Assembly: GCA_028565635.1 (NCBI GenBank)
Contig: JAOXYB010044059.1
Coordinates: 1 to 27,280, forward strand
DNA length: 27,280 nucleotides
From: Phoronis ovalis
Taxonomy: Eukaryota; Phoronida; Phoronidae
Direction of reading: 5' to 3'
The notes beneath the pieces are model-generated. The model ran no database searches. It worked only from the letters and a program-made list of their open reading frames with translations, and had not been told where the DNA came from. The translations under genes and the position numbers were made by a program. Positions 24,501-27,280 of the stretch are shown here, in pieces. Every line of letters starts with the position of its first letter. Position 1 is the first letter of the stretch.

Positions 24501-27033
24501 ACTTTCAGCTGAAAGGAAAAGAAGATGTTTCAGAAATCAAACAGCGTGTAGCTGGAACCTGTGTTGATATTCACCTTAGTGTTTCCGAAGTTACCGTAAA
24601 ATTCTGGGAAGAAATGAAACGTAGATATTACATCACTCCAAGCAGTTACATGGAGTTGATTAAGAATTATGCAGGAATGTTACGGGCGCAGAAAAAAGAA
24701 TTCTTTGATGCCCGAGAAAGATTGATGGTTGGTTTGTCCAAATTATCGGAAGCCAACTCACTTGTGGGTACTATGCAGGAGGAGCTTGTTACCCTTGGTC
24801 CTAGGATTGAAGAGAAGGCCAAGGTATATATACTTTAAATCAAGCAAGACCACTGATGCAATAAAAAGATGCTTTCTCAATTTGGTTTTTGCACAAGTCA
24901 AAAAGAAAAACAATATTATTATCTAACATGTTAATAAATAATACATAGTACTTGCCTATTAAAACAAAACAAAGGCCTTATAATCCTACTTTTTCAGCAG
25001 TATCAACAGCACTGCAAAGTTTTAATTTTTAAAAATGGTAAAACTGATTAGCTGTAAAGACTATAATTATCCACTTCTGATAAAAAATATGATTGTGTTT
25101 TTAAATATATGTAGACTTGGTGAGGAAACTAGTGGTTGCACTATTTACTTGTCTTGCAGGACACAGAAGTATTACTTGCACAGTTAGAGAAAGATCAGGA
25201 AGCTGTAGACCAAGTCAGAGAAATTGTTTCTAAGGAAGAAGCTGTTATGAAGAAAGAAACACAAATTGTTCAGGATTATGCAGATGTAAGCAAATCTGAC
25301 CTGGTTGCTGTTTTCAGGCAGTATACTTGCACATTTAGATAGTTCCTAGCTAATGAAAATAATCATTATTTACAATCCAATAAAATTATTGATAATACTT
25401 TCTTCTTTTGTATTATGCTCAATCGCATACAACTATTTTGCTTTTTTGTAGGAATGTCAACAAGATTTGGCATCTGTTCTACCTGCCCTGCAGAGTGCTA
25501 TTGCTTCCCTAGACAGATTGGATAAAAGTGATCTGGCTGAAATCAAGTATGTAATACTTTCCCTTTATGTGTAAATTGCAGGTTTATCTAATTTGAATTT
25601 TCATATTTCTTGATTTTATGTAGTTTTATGCACCTTTTATCTTCATAGCCATATTTCAAAAAATAGATTGATATAGTTAAATTGGAACTGCCAAACTTTG
25701 TAACCTGTTTCATCTAGAGGTGTCATAATATCATTTGACAGCATTACTTTATTTACTATCACAGAAATATTGGTATGATATATTGGCTAGTTTTCTTTCA
25801 GTCATAGGATAAGGCCATGTTGAAGAATAAGGCTGACAAAGGGCCATTTTGTTTTTTTGTTTGGTGATAAGGAAGGGAAAAAAACAAGTGACTTTCAAAG
25901 AAATGTTTTTATTTTATAGAGCTTATAACAACCCCCCTGTGTTGGTAATGACTGTTATGAGTGCAGTCTGCATTCTTCTAGAAAACAAACCTGACTGGGC
26001 ATCAGCCAAGCAGCTGCTGGGGGATTCAGGCTTGCTCAAGCGCCTAGTATACTTTGATAAGAATAATTTGTCAGAAAAGGTATTATTATATTGTTTTGTT
26101 TGGAGATCTGAAGCATTAGTTATCATTGTATGAGATATTACATGTGAACTTTATTGGTGTTTGCAAACATTCATAGGGTTGGTTATTAACATTCAATTGA
26201 TGACTAACCAACATCCTTGAATTCTGGATGCTTTAGCAAACCAATGCATGTGTCACAAAGCACAATTCAACATGTATTGAATATTTTATTTAAAAAAGCA
26301 TACTTTTGCATATTTGATTTATATTATTATTATTTTTATATGTTTTGAATATGTAACCAGTTGTAAGAATCTTTTTTTTGTCGTTTACCAAAAATATGAT
26401 ATCCCTGCATTTTGTTTCATTCCTAGGCATGCTAAACCAAGCATTTTCAATACTTGCTGATTTGATAAAAATTGTTTTTTCATGAATGATCTTTGATATT
26501 AGGTTTGCAGCAAGTTAAAGAAGTATTCTAAACATCCTGATTTCCACCCTGAGAAAGTTGGTAAAGTGTCCATAGCTTGTAAATCTATATGTGAATGGGT
26601 TTTATCCTTAGAGCATTATACTGATGTTTACAAGGTAATCATAATCTGTGCAATATTTTTTAATTTGCGTTGAAAATGCATGTAGCGATTTACAATTATC
26701 CTCAATAGTTTGTATGGGCATTTCATAGTTGCCTACAATAGTTGTTAATGGTTTGTATAATGGATCTCTAGCAAATCAGATATGATGCAATGGGCTGTTA
26801 CTAGGAGATACAATGGCATAATTATGGTGCAGAAGGAATGCAGCTAAAGCAAGAACAGAGATATGTTAGTAATATAGAAAAAAGTGAACAGCTATCCTTG
26901 TTAATATAACTGCATAGGACTTGTTTCTGCTTTTCAGATGGTCAGACCGAAACAAAAGAGAGTGGATGAAGCAAGAGATGCCTTGACATTAGCACAGAAA
27001 CATTTAGCTCAAAAACAGGATAGTTTATCCAAG
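285..27033 (+). CDS. DNAH14: Axonemal dynein heavy chain, DNAH14-like (partial, 28 exons)
   Basis: This is the force-generating ATPase chain of a ciliary or flagellar inner-arm-type dynein, which walks on the B-tubule of axonemal doublets. Twenty-eight GT-AG exons (listed separately) sum to 5,383 nt: one base of a split codon plus 1,794 codons. Seen in order: AAA1 Walker A GPAGTGKT (residues 62-69) and Walker B CFDEF (about 112-116); AAA2 Walker A GPTGGGKT (354-361) and ILDGPVD (523-529); AAA3 Walker A GESGVGKS (895-902) and [11 protein letters not shown] (1015-1025); AAA4 GLDGTGKQT (1308-1316); stalk CC1 (about 1530-1665); MTBD (about 1666-1762); start of CC2 (1763 on). DNAH14 is chosen over DNAH6 or DNAH12 from remembered family features: insertions before the AAA2 Walker B, between AAA2 and AAA3 and after the AAA3 P-loop, and wording such as [11 protein letters not shown] and [11 protein letters not shown]. 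Both ends lie outside the window. Family is very secure; the DNAH14 assignment is about 0.75. Confidence 0.93.
517..997 (+). other. Intron 1, no feature seen
   Basis: 481 bp of AT-rich sequence with donor GTACTA and acceptor ATTGTAG. No repeat, RNA gene or coding signal was recognised. Confidence 0.7.
998..1051 (+). CDS. DNAH14: Dynein exon 2: AAA1
   Basis: Eighteen codons in phase 0 encode [18 protein letters not shown], the conserved strand after the AAA1 P-loop. The donor is GTTAGC. Confidence 0.9.
1052..1385 (+). other. Intron 2, no feature seen
   Basis: 334 bp of AT-rich sequence with a TTTGCAG acceptor. Nothing else was recognised. Confidence 0.65.
1386..1531 (+). CDS. DNAH14: Dynein exon 3: AAA1 Walker B
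   Basis: The exon encodes the AAA1 Walker [10 protein letters not shown] at 1431-1457, with the catalytic Asp-Glu pair intact (Asp codon 1440-1442), then [10 protein letters not shown]. It ends with two bases of an Arg codon before GTAATT. Confidence 0.93.
1740..1808 (+). CDS. DNAH14: Dynein exon 4: AAA1 sensor-I region
   Basis: The first base completes the split Arg. The exon encodes [10 protein letters not shown] and FITMNPT, the sensor-I strand with its Asn. It ends with AC of a split Thr codon before GTAAGT. Confidence 0.9.
2044..2230 (+). CDS. DNAH14: Dynein exon 5: AAA1 large/small subdomain
   Basis: The first base completes Thr. It encodes [16 protein letters not shown], which carries the arginine-finger region facing the neighbouring AAA unit, and [14 protein letters not shown]. 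It ends SQQ before GTCAGC. Confidence 0.93.
2231..2628 (+). other. Intron 5, no feature seen
   Basis: 398 bp with a TATTTTAG acceptor. Short open frames on both strands lack any family motif. Confidence 0.65.
2629..2886 (+). CDS. DNAH14: Dynein exon 6: AAA1-AAA2 connection
   Basis: Eighty-six codons start [14 protein letters not shown], the universal dynein motif closing AAA1, and include [15 protein letters not shown]. The splice borders keep phase 0. Confidence 0.93.
3040..3276 (+). CDS. DNAH14: Dynein exon 7: AAA2 Walker A
   Basis: Seventy-nine codons. The P-loop GPTGGGKTT of AAA2 begins at 3154, preceded by [12 protein letters not shown]2 in dyneins binds ATP structurally. Donor is GTATGT. 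Confidence 0.93.
3531..3758 (+). CDS. DNAH14: Dynein exon 8: AAA2
   Basis: Encodes [15 protein letters not shown] and EWTDGLIA, conserved AAA2 segments, followed by a Ser/Thr-rich tail (residues about 445-470) that opens the insertion continued in exon 9. Acceptor TTTTACAG, donor GTATAA. Confidence 0.92.
3759..4083 (+). other. Intron 8, no feature seen
   Basis: 325 bp, AT-rich, with a TTTTTAG acceptor. Nothing recognised. Confidence 0.65.
4084..4428 (+). CDS. DNAH14: Dynein exon 9: AAA2 insertion and Walker B
   Basis: The first 45 or so codons are a Pro/Ser-rich then acidic insertion (GDDDHEH). After it come [16 protein letters not shown] with the AAA2 Walker B Asp at 4246, [11 protein letters not shown], and [18 protein letters not shown]. 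Donor GTGAGT. Confidence 0.93.
4429..5243 (+). other. Intron 9, carries an inverted-repeat element
   Basis: 815 bp, mostly occupied by the foldback-type element at 4507-4919. The remainder (4920-5243) shows nothing recognisable. The acceptor is TATTTTAAG. Confidence 0.7.
4507..4919. repeat. MITE-like element with 38-bp inverted ends
   Basis: Left arm 4507-4544 and right arm 4882-4919 are inverted copies, differing at only a few positions; both contain GAGTTTCAG followed by CCTATAAATCTC in the same register. A weaker internal inverted match, CAACCAATGA near 4707 against TCATTGGTTG near 4825, also exists. No open reading frame of note lies between the arms. The layout fits a non-autonomous DNA transposon (MITE), but no clear target-site duplication is visible, so the exact borders and superfamily are unknown. 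Confidence 0.65.
5244..5499 (+). CDS. DNAH14: Dynein exon 10: AAA2-AAA3 region
   Basis: Encodes [14 protein letters not shown] and [14 protein letters not shown]. It ends with the first base of a split Asp codon before GTAAAA. These phrases are among the best matches to DNAH14. Confidence 0.92.
5500..5887 (+). other. Intron 10, no feature seen
   Basis: 388 bp with a CACTTCAG acceptor. Nothing recognised. Confidence 0.65.
5888..6047 (+). CDS. DNAH14: Dynein exon 11: Lys/Ser-rich insertion
   Basis: Fifty-two complete codons plus split codons at both ends. The peptide is strongly basic and low-complexity, containing [12 protein letters not shown] and SESKKDKEH, with no AAA secondary-structure pattern. 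It replaces the shorter loop seen between AAA2 and AAA3 in other axonemal dyneins. The exon is accepted because its phases (2 in, 2 out) join exons 10 and 12 exactly. Confidence 0.82.
6048..6401 (+). other. Intron 11, no feature seen
   Basis: 354 bp. It contains a small hairpin, GTCACAT-TAGTC-ATGTGAC near 6188-6206, and otherwise nothing recognisable. Confidence 0.6.
6402..6643 (+). CDS. DNAH14: Dynein exon 12: AAA2-AAA3 connection
   Basis: Encodes [16 protein letters not shown], the conserved segment preceding AAA3, then an acidic patch (EDQDDDGG) and [11 protein letters not shown]. It ends with the first base of a Gly codon before GTAAGT. Confidence 0.92.
6872..7141 (+). CDS. DNAH14: Dynein exon 13: start of AAA3
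   Basis: Encodes [26 protein letters not shown] and the AAA3 lead-in [10 protein letters not shown] and NSVLLT. The last base starts the first Gly of the AAA3 P-loop, so the Walker A motif is split by the intron. Confidence 0.93.
7389..7565 (+). CDS. DNAH14: Dynein exon 14: AAA3 Walker A
   Basis: Completes the Gly and encodes ESGVGKSA, giving GESGVGKS for AAA3. It continues into a family-specific insertion (about residues 915-970, shared with exon 15) before the next conserved strand. Acceptor ACTTGCAG, donor GTAGTG. Confidence 0.92.
7827..8008 (+). CDS. DNAH14: Dynein exon 15: AAA3
   Basis: The first part finishes the insertion. It is followed by [17 protein letters not shown], equivalent to the NFSAQT segment of other dyneins. 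The donor GTAAGA opens the 11.9-kb intron. Confidence 0.92.
8160..9310. repeat. Degenerate ~290-bp repeat units, cluster 1
   Basis: Landmarks recur in fixed order: ATAGGC plus a TATTTT-rich segment (about 8250 and 8545), an AGATC/ATCTTG-type segment (about 8330 and 8600), and a core like TTCCAACATTGGCAAGTGG with GGCCAT (8411-8450) or ATATGGTCAACTGGCAGC (9261-9278). The same landmarks occur in the clusters near 15850 and 19400. Subtracting the foldback element at 8641-9203, the two cores here are about 280 bp apart, as expected for tandem units. Similarity was judged by eye. Confidence 0.6.
8641..9203. mobile_element. 563-bp foldback/MITE flanked by TTAA
   Basis: TTAA at 8637-8640 and 9204-9207 flank inverted arms of about 210 bp (8641-8850 and 8989-9203). 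The left arm begins GCTAAGTCAGACCCTCGTCAC; the reverse complement of the right begins GGCTAAGTCGGACCCTCGTC. Both arms continue through a matching ACTTTAACATTCA and end with GTTAGGTACATCCTACAG or its near-identical counterpart. No coding capacity is present. TTAA duplications are typical of piggyBac and Kolobok DNA transposons; the ends do not show a piggyBac CCC start, so Kolobok-like is the better guess. It interrupts a unit of the ~290-bp repeat. Confidence 0.75.
9524..9561. repeat. Two tandem 19-bp copies
   Basis: ACATTAGAGTTATTATGAT at 9524-9542 is followed directly by a copy with one difference (9543-9561). Confidence 0.75.
9812..9817 (-). promoter_or_regulatory. Possible polyadenylation signal of the nested gene
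   Basis: The complement reads AATAAA about 505 bp downstream of the nested gene's stop codon. It is a canonical hexamer in a very AT-rich region, so a chance match is likely; closer variants such as AATAAT also exist. Confidence 0.25.
10322..12790 (-). CDS. TPR-repeat protein with C-terminal TIR-like domain (nested gene)
   Basis: An 822-codon single coding exon, antisense to the dynein gene and wholly inside its intron 15. Residues about 55-318 form helix pairs with TPR spacing, for example [17 protein letters not shown] and [15 protein letters not shown]; overall wording recalls TTC22 or IFIT-like proteins. A Ser/Gln/His-rich linker (about 320-432) separates a second TPR block (433-670, for example [19 protein letters not shown]). 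Residues about 678-822 have a TIR/SEFIR-like order: strand YQVSII, helix 689-707, [23 protein letters not shown], strand YTFILIG. The BB-loop and the Trp-Cys-x-x-Glu NADase signature are not evident, so enzymatic activity is doubtful and an adaptor role is more likely. The start at 12790 has A at -3 and G at +4. Family names are from memory; the TIR call is structural inference. Confidence 0.85.
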   Translation of the reverse strand: MDDLEQVSKCLKEFPNSFQLTLNYLHNSNKVKKVCQTVETEKCEDPADFNEIRDDNLLSYLHWELAQGGTAEKLNRTVLDNDPDNIIALGNYGMMCSKKDNVIEAKQILEKLNALKCSMEYNNLLTNAKAELAYSYARFGLGSGMDGLRYVDHAIKLYEEVLKIQPKNWVWTFGYGLTLQRSLNINFYHTVAEFDASMVFKQAFDALFAVASECENDSLKGKAWCKLASAINQYQIIPDHYKRRGGTHIASIRGLTVEQCIINAEKAARNDCTVLQECGKQYRYKHKLGKARSCLETASRIKETTFTHIQLGLLEVDEWKNSQRHGHGSRTWRPTHKDQQLTHQPQKSAFYSNSMTAARSYSIDELPANMASSSLQTSFPRTKSCAVALKQSHSSPKHQVSTDRQSSSDDNRSLFSTYIKSPNKLATDPQNPKLLKALDHFKKAIKLSCNECDVAFKEMGIVYRRLTDIHEAITCFEQYANCKSALAKVVSFEQRGICYLELAAKANNEEEKQNYIQTASHMFLKAIEAQATTVKFDIDIATQSLPTLRQLLQNERGKYTRNMYPLKTLSSLKRLIGDYTGTLKFLDDALLLHPEDIESQLQKAETLISSEEYEKAVTYLHLLLCTNMRSNVKSDMLLNAYLGAAEKSLLDNHTNAAREYFQMAYNVAFQLDADDDSFEYQVSIIACSSLEFEIQIAFFTDVIEKYFGLHSFQCHEVSATKLALSSKARAITCSRSFLIITNENHDRPFLDDVDQAVSCTLERPSDSYTFILIGNSNCTVPISIQHTAYKLLPEYSAWPQKENINSFTKHVIILFKALINHI
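12815..12840 (-). promoter_or_regulatory. Possible 3' splice acceptor in the nested gene's 5' UTR
   Basis: On the minus strand a pyrimidine-rich run ends TTTTCTTTTAG with the AG at 12816-12815, 24 bases before the start codon. The same TAG is an in-frame stop, so without splicing the ORF cannot extend upstream. With splicing, a 5' UTR exon would lie somewhere above 12840. It was not located. Confidence 0.4.
14094..14119. repeat. Two tandem 13-bp copies
   Basis: TTTCCATGGGCAA is present twice in immediate succession. Confidence 0.75.
15748..15807. repeat. Imperfect hairpin
   Basis: TGCCAC...GACTATATAT (ending 15770) is mirrored by ATATATAGTC...GTGGCG (15780-15806). The inner 10-bp stem with a 9-base loop (15761-15789) is perfect; the outer part is imperfect. 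Confidence 0.6.
15850..16734. repeat. Degenerate ~290-bp repeat units, cluster 2
   Basis: Cores TTCAATATGGTTGACTTGTGG at about 15862 and TTCCAATATGGCCAATTGG at about 16170 are about 300 bp apart. Between them lie GCCATAGGCTAATTGATATT (about 15954) and TTTTTGCTCAGATCTTGAAA (about 16051). A third unit starts near 16640 (ATCTTGAAAATTCTGATA) and is cut at 16734 by the candidate transposon; its remainder resumes at 19396. Confidence 0.6.
17807..17826. repeat. Perfect 20-bp palindrome
   Basis: GTATCTTCTCGAGAAGATAC is identical to its own reverse complement. Confidence 0.9.
18037..18560. repeat. GACCT-rich interspersed repeat with A-rich tail
   Basis: Two diverged internal units share a GGGGATGTCATACGTCAA / AGGGATGTCATACGTTAA segment (about 18177 and 18424), each preceded by GACCTC/GACCT motifs. 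The end GGCCATCAGCGAGATACAGG leads to an A- and AAAG-rich tail (about 18488-18548). I recall similar GACCTTTGACCTC-type repeats from mollusc and other marine invertebrate genomes; no database check was possible. The A-rich tail would fit a retroposed element. Confidence 0.6.
18368..18380. promoter_or_regulatory. DR1 nuclear-receptor-type motif inside the repeat
   Basis: TGACCTTTGACCT is, on the minus strand, a perfect direct repeat of AGGTCA with 1-bp spacing. A further TGACCTCAAGGTCA lies at 18394-18407. It is part of the GACCT-rich repeat, so function is unproven. Confidence 0.3.
19047..19080. repeat. Perfect 34-bp palindrome
   Basis: The 17-base half GGATATATAAAACTCTT is followed immediately by its exact reverse complement, with no spacer. 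The symmetry stops at both edges. Confidence 0.92.
19396..19820. repeat. Degenerate ~290-bp repeat units, cluster 3
   Basis: Begins with the second half of the unit split at 16734 (TATCACTTCCAAATGAATATGG). Another core, GCATGGCCAACTAGCGGCCAT (about 19567-19587), is followed by ATAGGTGATATTTTAGAATGA (about 19683) and TTGCTTAGATCCTGAAAATCC (about 19769), in the same order as in clusters 1 and 2. It ends about 75 bp before exon 16. Confidence 0.6.
19895..20112 (+). CDS. DNAH14: Dynein exon 16: AAA3 Walker B
   Basis: Encodes [11 protein letters not shown] (AAA3 Walker B), [14 protein letters not shown], and [20 protein letters not shown] (sensor region). It ends with TG of a split Cys codon before GTAATT. 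Confidence 0.94.
20113..20573 (+). other. Intron 16, no feature seen
   Basis: 461 bp, acceptor TTTTTTTGCTAG. Nothing recognised. Confidence 0.65.
20574..20793 (+). CDS. DNAH14: Dynein exon 17: AAA3 small subdomain
   Basis: Completes Cys, then [17 protein letters not shown] and [19 protein letters not shown], the nearly universal dynein LPTPxKxHYxFNxRDxS motif. Donor GTAACT. Confidence 0.94.
21041..21211 (+). CDS. DNAH14: Dynein exon 18: AAA3-AAA4 connection
   Basis: Fifty-seven codons: [12 protein letters not shown] and [17 protein letters not shown], the conserved HExxRxFxDRL motif. Phase 0 at both ends. Confidence 0.94.
21212..22361 (+). other. Intron 18, no feature seen
   Basis: 1,150 bp, AT-rich, with a short GTTT/GTAT-type run near 21613-21636. 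Short open frames carry no motif. Acceptor TTTGTATAG. Confidence 0.6.
22362..22538 (+). CDS. DNAH14: Dynein exon 19: lead-in to AAA4
   Basis: Fifty-nine codons, found by continuity of frame and homology. [11 protein letters not shown] matches the xFGDF motif of dyneins before AAA4, followed by [19 protein letters not shown]. Donor GTAATG. Confidence 0.92.
22539..22951 (+). other. Intron 19, no feature seen
   Basis: 413 bp, acceptor ATATTGCAG. Nothing recognised. Confidence 0.65.
22952..23041 (+). CDS. DNAH14: Dynein exon 20: AAA4 start
   Basis: Thirty codons: [20 protein letters not shown] then GGHMML, the helix and strand that precede the AAA4 P-loop. [10 protein letters not shown] resembles DNAH14 more than DNAH6. 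Confidence 0.92.
23310..23507 (+). CDS. DNAH14: Dynein exon 21: AAA4 Walker A and B
   Basis: GLDGTGKQT is the AAA4 P-loop (residues 1308-1316; most axonemal paralogues have GVGGTGKQ). It continues with [17 protein letters not shown] and FMLTDSDIV at the Walker B position. Donor GTGAAA. Confidence 0.93.
23508..23915 (+). other. Intron 21, no feature seen
   Basis: 408 bp, acceptor TTTTGCAG. An 87-codon open frame within it has no motif and is not supported. Confidence 0.6.
23916..24077 (+). CDS. DNAH14: Dynein exon 22: AAA4
   Basis: [18 protein letters not shown], followed by ASVYQFFLQ, are conserved AAA4 segments. Phase 0 borders, donor GTATTT. Confidence 0.94.
24329..24823 (+). CDS. DNAH14: Dynein exon 23: end of AAA4, start of stalk CC1
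   Basis: The longest exon here (165 codons). It encodes [33 protein letters not shown] and [12 protein letters not shown], after which the charged heptad-like CC1 helix begins (about residue 1530). Acceptor TTTCTCAG, donor GTATAT. Confidence 0.95.
24824..25159 (+). other. Intron 23, no feature seen
   Basis: 336 bp, acceptor GTCTTGCAG. Nothing recognised. Confidence 0.65.
25160..25285 (+). CDS. DNAH14: Dynein exon 24: stalk CC1
   Basis: Forty-two codons of charged coiled coil, including [14 protein letters not shown], matching the stalk's outgoing helix. Confidence 0.93.
25452..25546 (+). CDS. DNAH14: Dynein exon 25: distal CC1
   Basis: Encodes [20 protein letters not shown], equivalent to the DLxxALPALxxAxxALxxLD motif just below the MTBD. 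It ends with AA of a split Lys codon before GTATGT. Confidence 0.93.
25547..25919 (+). other. Intron 25, no feature seen
   Basis: 373 bp, acceptor TATTTTATAG. Nothing recognised. Confidence 0.65.
25920..26079 (+). CDS. DNAH14: Dynein exon 26: microtubule-binding domain
   Basis: [17 protein letters not shown] and [20 protein letters not shown] are the first helices of the MTBD at the stalk tip, which contacts tubulin. Phase 1 in, phase 0 out. Confidence 0.94.
26080..26502 (+). other. Intron 26, no feature seen
   Basis: 423 bp, acceptor GATATTAG. Nothing recognised. Confidence 0.65.
26503..26634 (+). CDS. DNAH14: Dynein exon 27: microtubule-binding domain
   Basis: [20 protein letters not shown] and [14 protein letters not shown] complete the MTBD helices. 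Donor GTAATC. Confidence 0.94.
26635..26937 (+). other. Intron 27, no feature seen
   Basis: 303 bp, acceptor TGCTTTTCAG. Nothing recognised. Confidence 0.65.
26938..27033 (+). CDS. DNAH14: Dynein exon 28: start of stalk CC2
   Basis: [20 protein letters not shown] starts the returning coiled-coil helix, like the V.PK...L..A motif of other axonemal chains. The gene continues beyond the window through AAA5, AAA6 and the C-terminal region. Donor GTATCC. Confidence 0.92.
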
Positions 27034-27051
27034 GTATCCCTTACGAAAATG

Positions 27052-27177
27052 TTCTATAGAATTCTATAGAATTCTATAGAGCTTCTATAGAACTCTATAG
27101 AGGCTCTATAGAGCTCTATAGAGCTCTATAGAGGCTCTATAGAGCCTCTATAGAGCTCTAGAGATTCCATAGAGCTT
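27052..27177. repeat. Palindromic CTATAGAG-type tandem array
   Basis: About 126 bp built from variants of TTCTATAGAA, CTCTATAGAG and GGCTCTATAGAGCC, repeated every 10-12 bp. Each unit is self-complementary. The array starts 19 bases after exon 28, inside the last intron. Confidence 0.9.
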
Positions 27178-27280
27178 AATTATATTATAGTTCAGAGAGT
27201 AAACATTCAGTTGTACCTATATGAAAAACACTTTTGGGATATAATAATTTTTTTAATTAGTGCATTAAGCAATTAATAAA

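Overview
This is a eukaryotic, intron-rich, AT-rich genomic window. It holds the middle of one large plus-strand gene, an axonemal dynein heavy chain, and a second, oppositely oriented gene nested inside one of its introns. Gene content, intron style and the GACCT-rich interspersed repeat suggest an aquatic invertebrate, most likely a mollusc or other lophotrochozoan. That assignment is an inference; nothing here fixes the species.

Plus strand, 285-27033: 28 consecutive coding exons with GT-AG borders and compatible phases join into 1,794 codons without a stop. They cover motor units AAA1 to AAA4, stalk helix CC1, the microtubule-binding domain (MTBD) and the start of stalk helix CC2. The tail, the first part of the gene, and AAA5, AAA6 and the C-terminal region lie outside the window. 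From remembered family sequences the best match is DNAH14, a poorly studied inner-arm-type dynein. Residue numbers for the dynein below count from the first complete codon at 286.

Most introns are 150-800 bp, but the intron between exons 15 and 16 (8009-19894) is 11,886 bp. It contains: (i) degenerate repeat units of about 290 bp in three clusters (about 8160-9310, 15850-16734, 19396-19820); (ii) a 563-bp foldback element flanked by TTAA (8641-9203); (iii) a complete minus-strand gene with one coding exon (12790 to 10322, 822 codons), encoding TPR-like helical repeats and a C-terminal TIR-like domain; (iv) a candidate 2.66-kb non-autonomous DNA transposon (16735-19395) that splits one of the repeat units and carries a GACCT-rich repeat and two perfect palindromes.

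Other notable items are a 413-bp inverted-repeat element at 4507-4919 and a palindromic CTATAGAG-type array just inside the last intron (27052-27177). The two genes show no functional link: one is a ciliary motor, the other looks like an innate-immunity type adaptor or receptor. Because they lie antisense to each other, the nested mRNA is complementary to dynein pre-mRNA.
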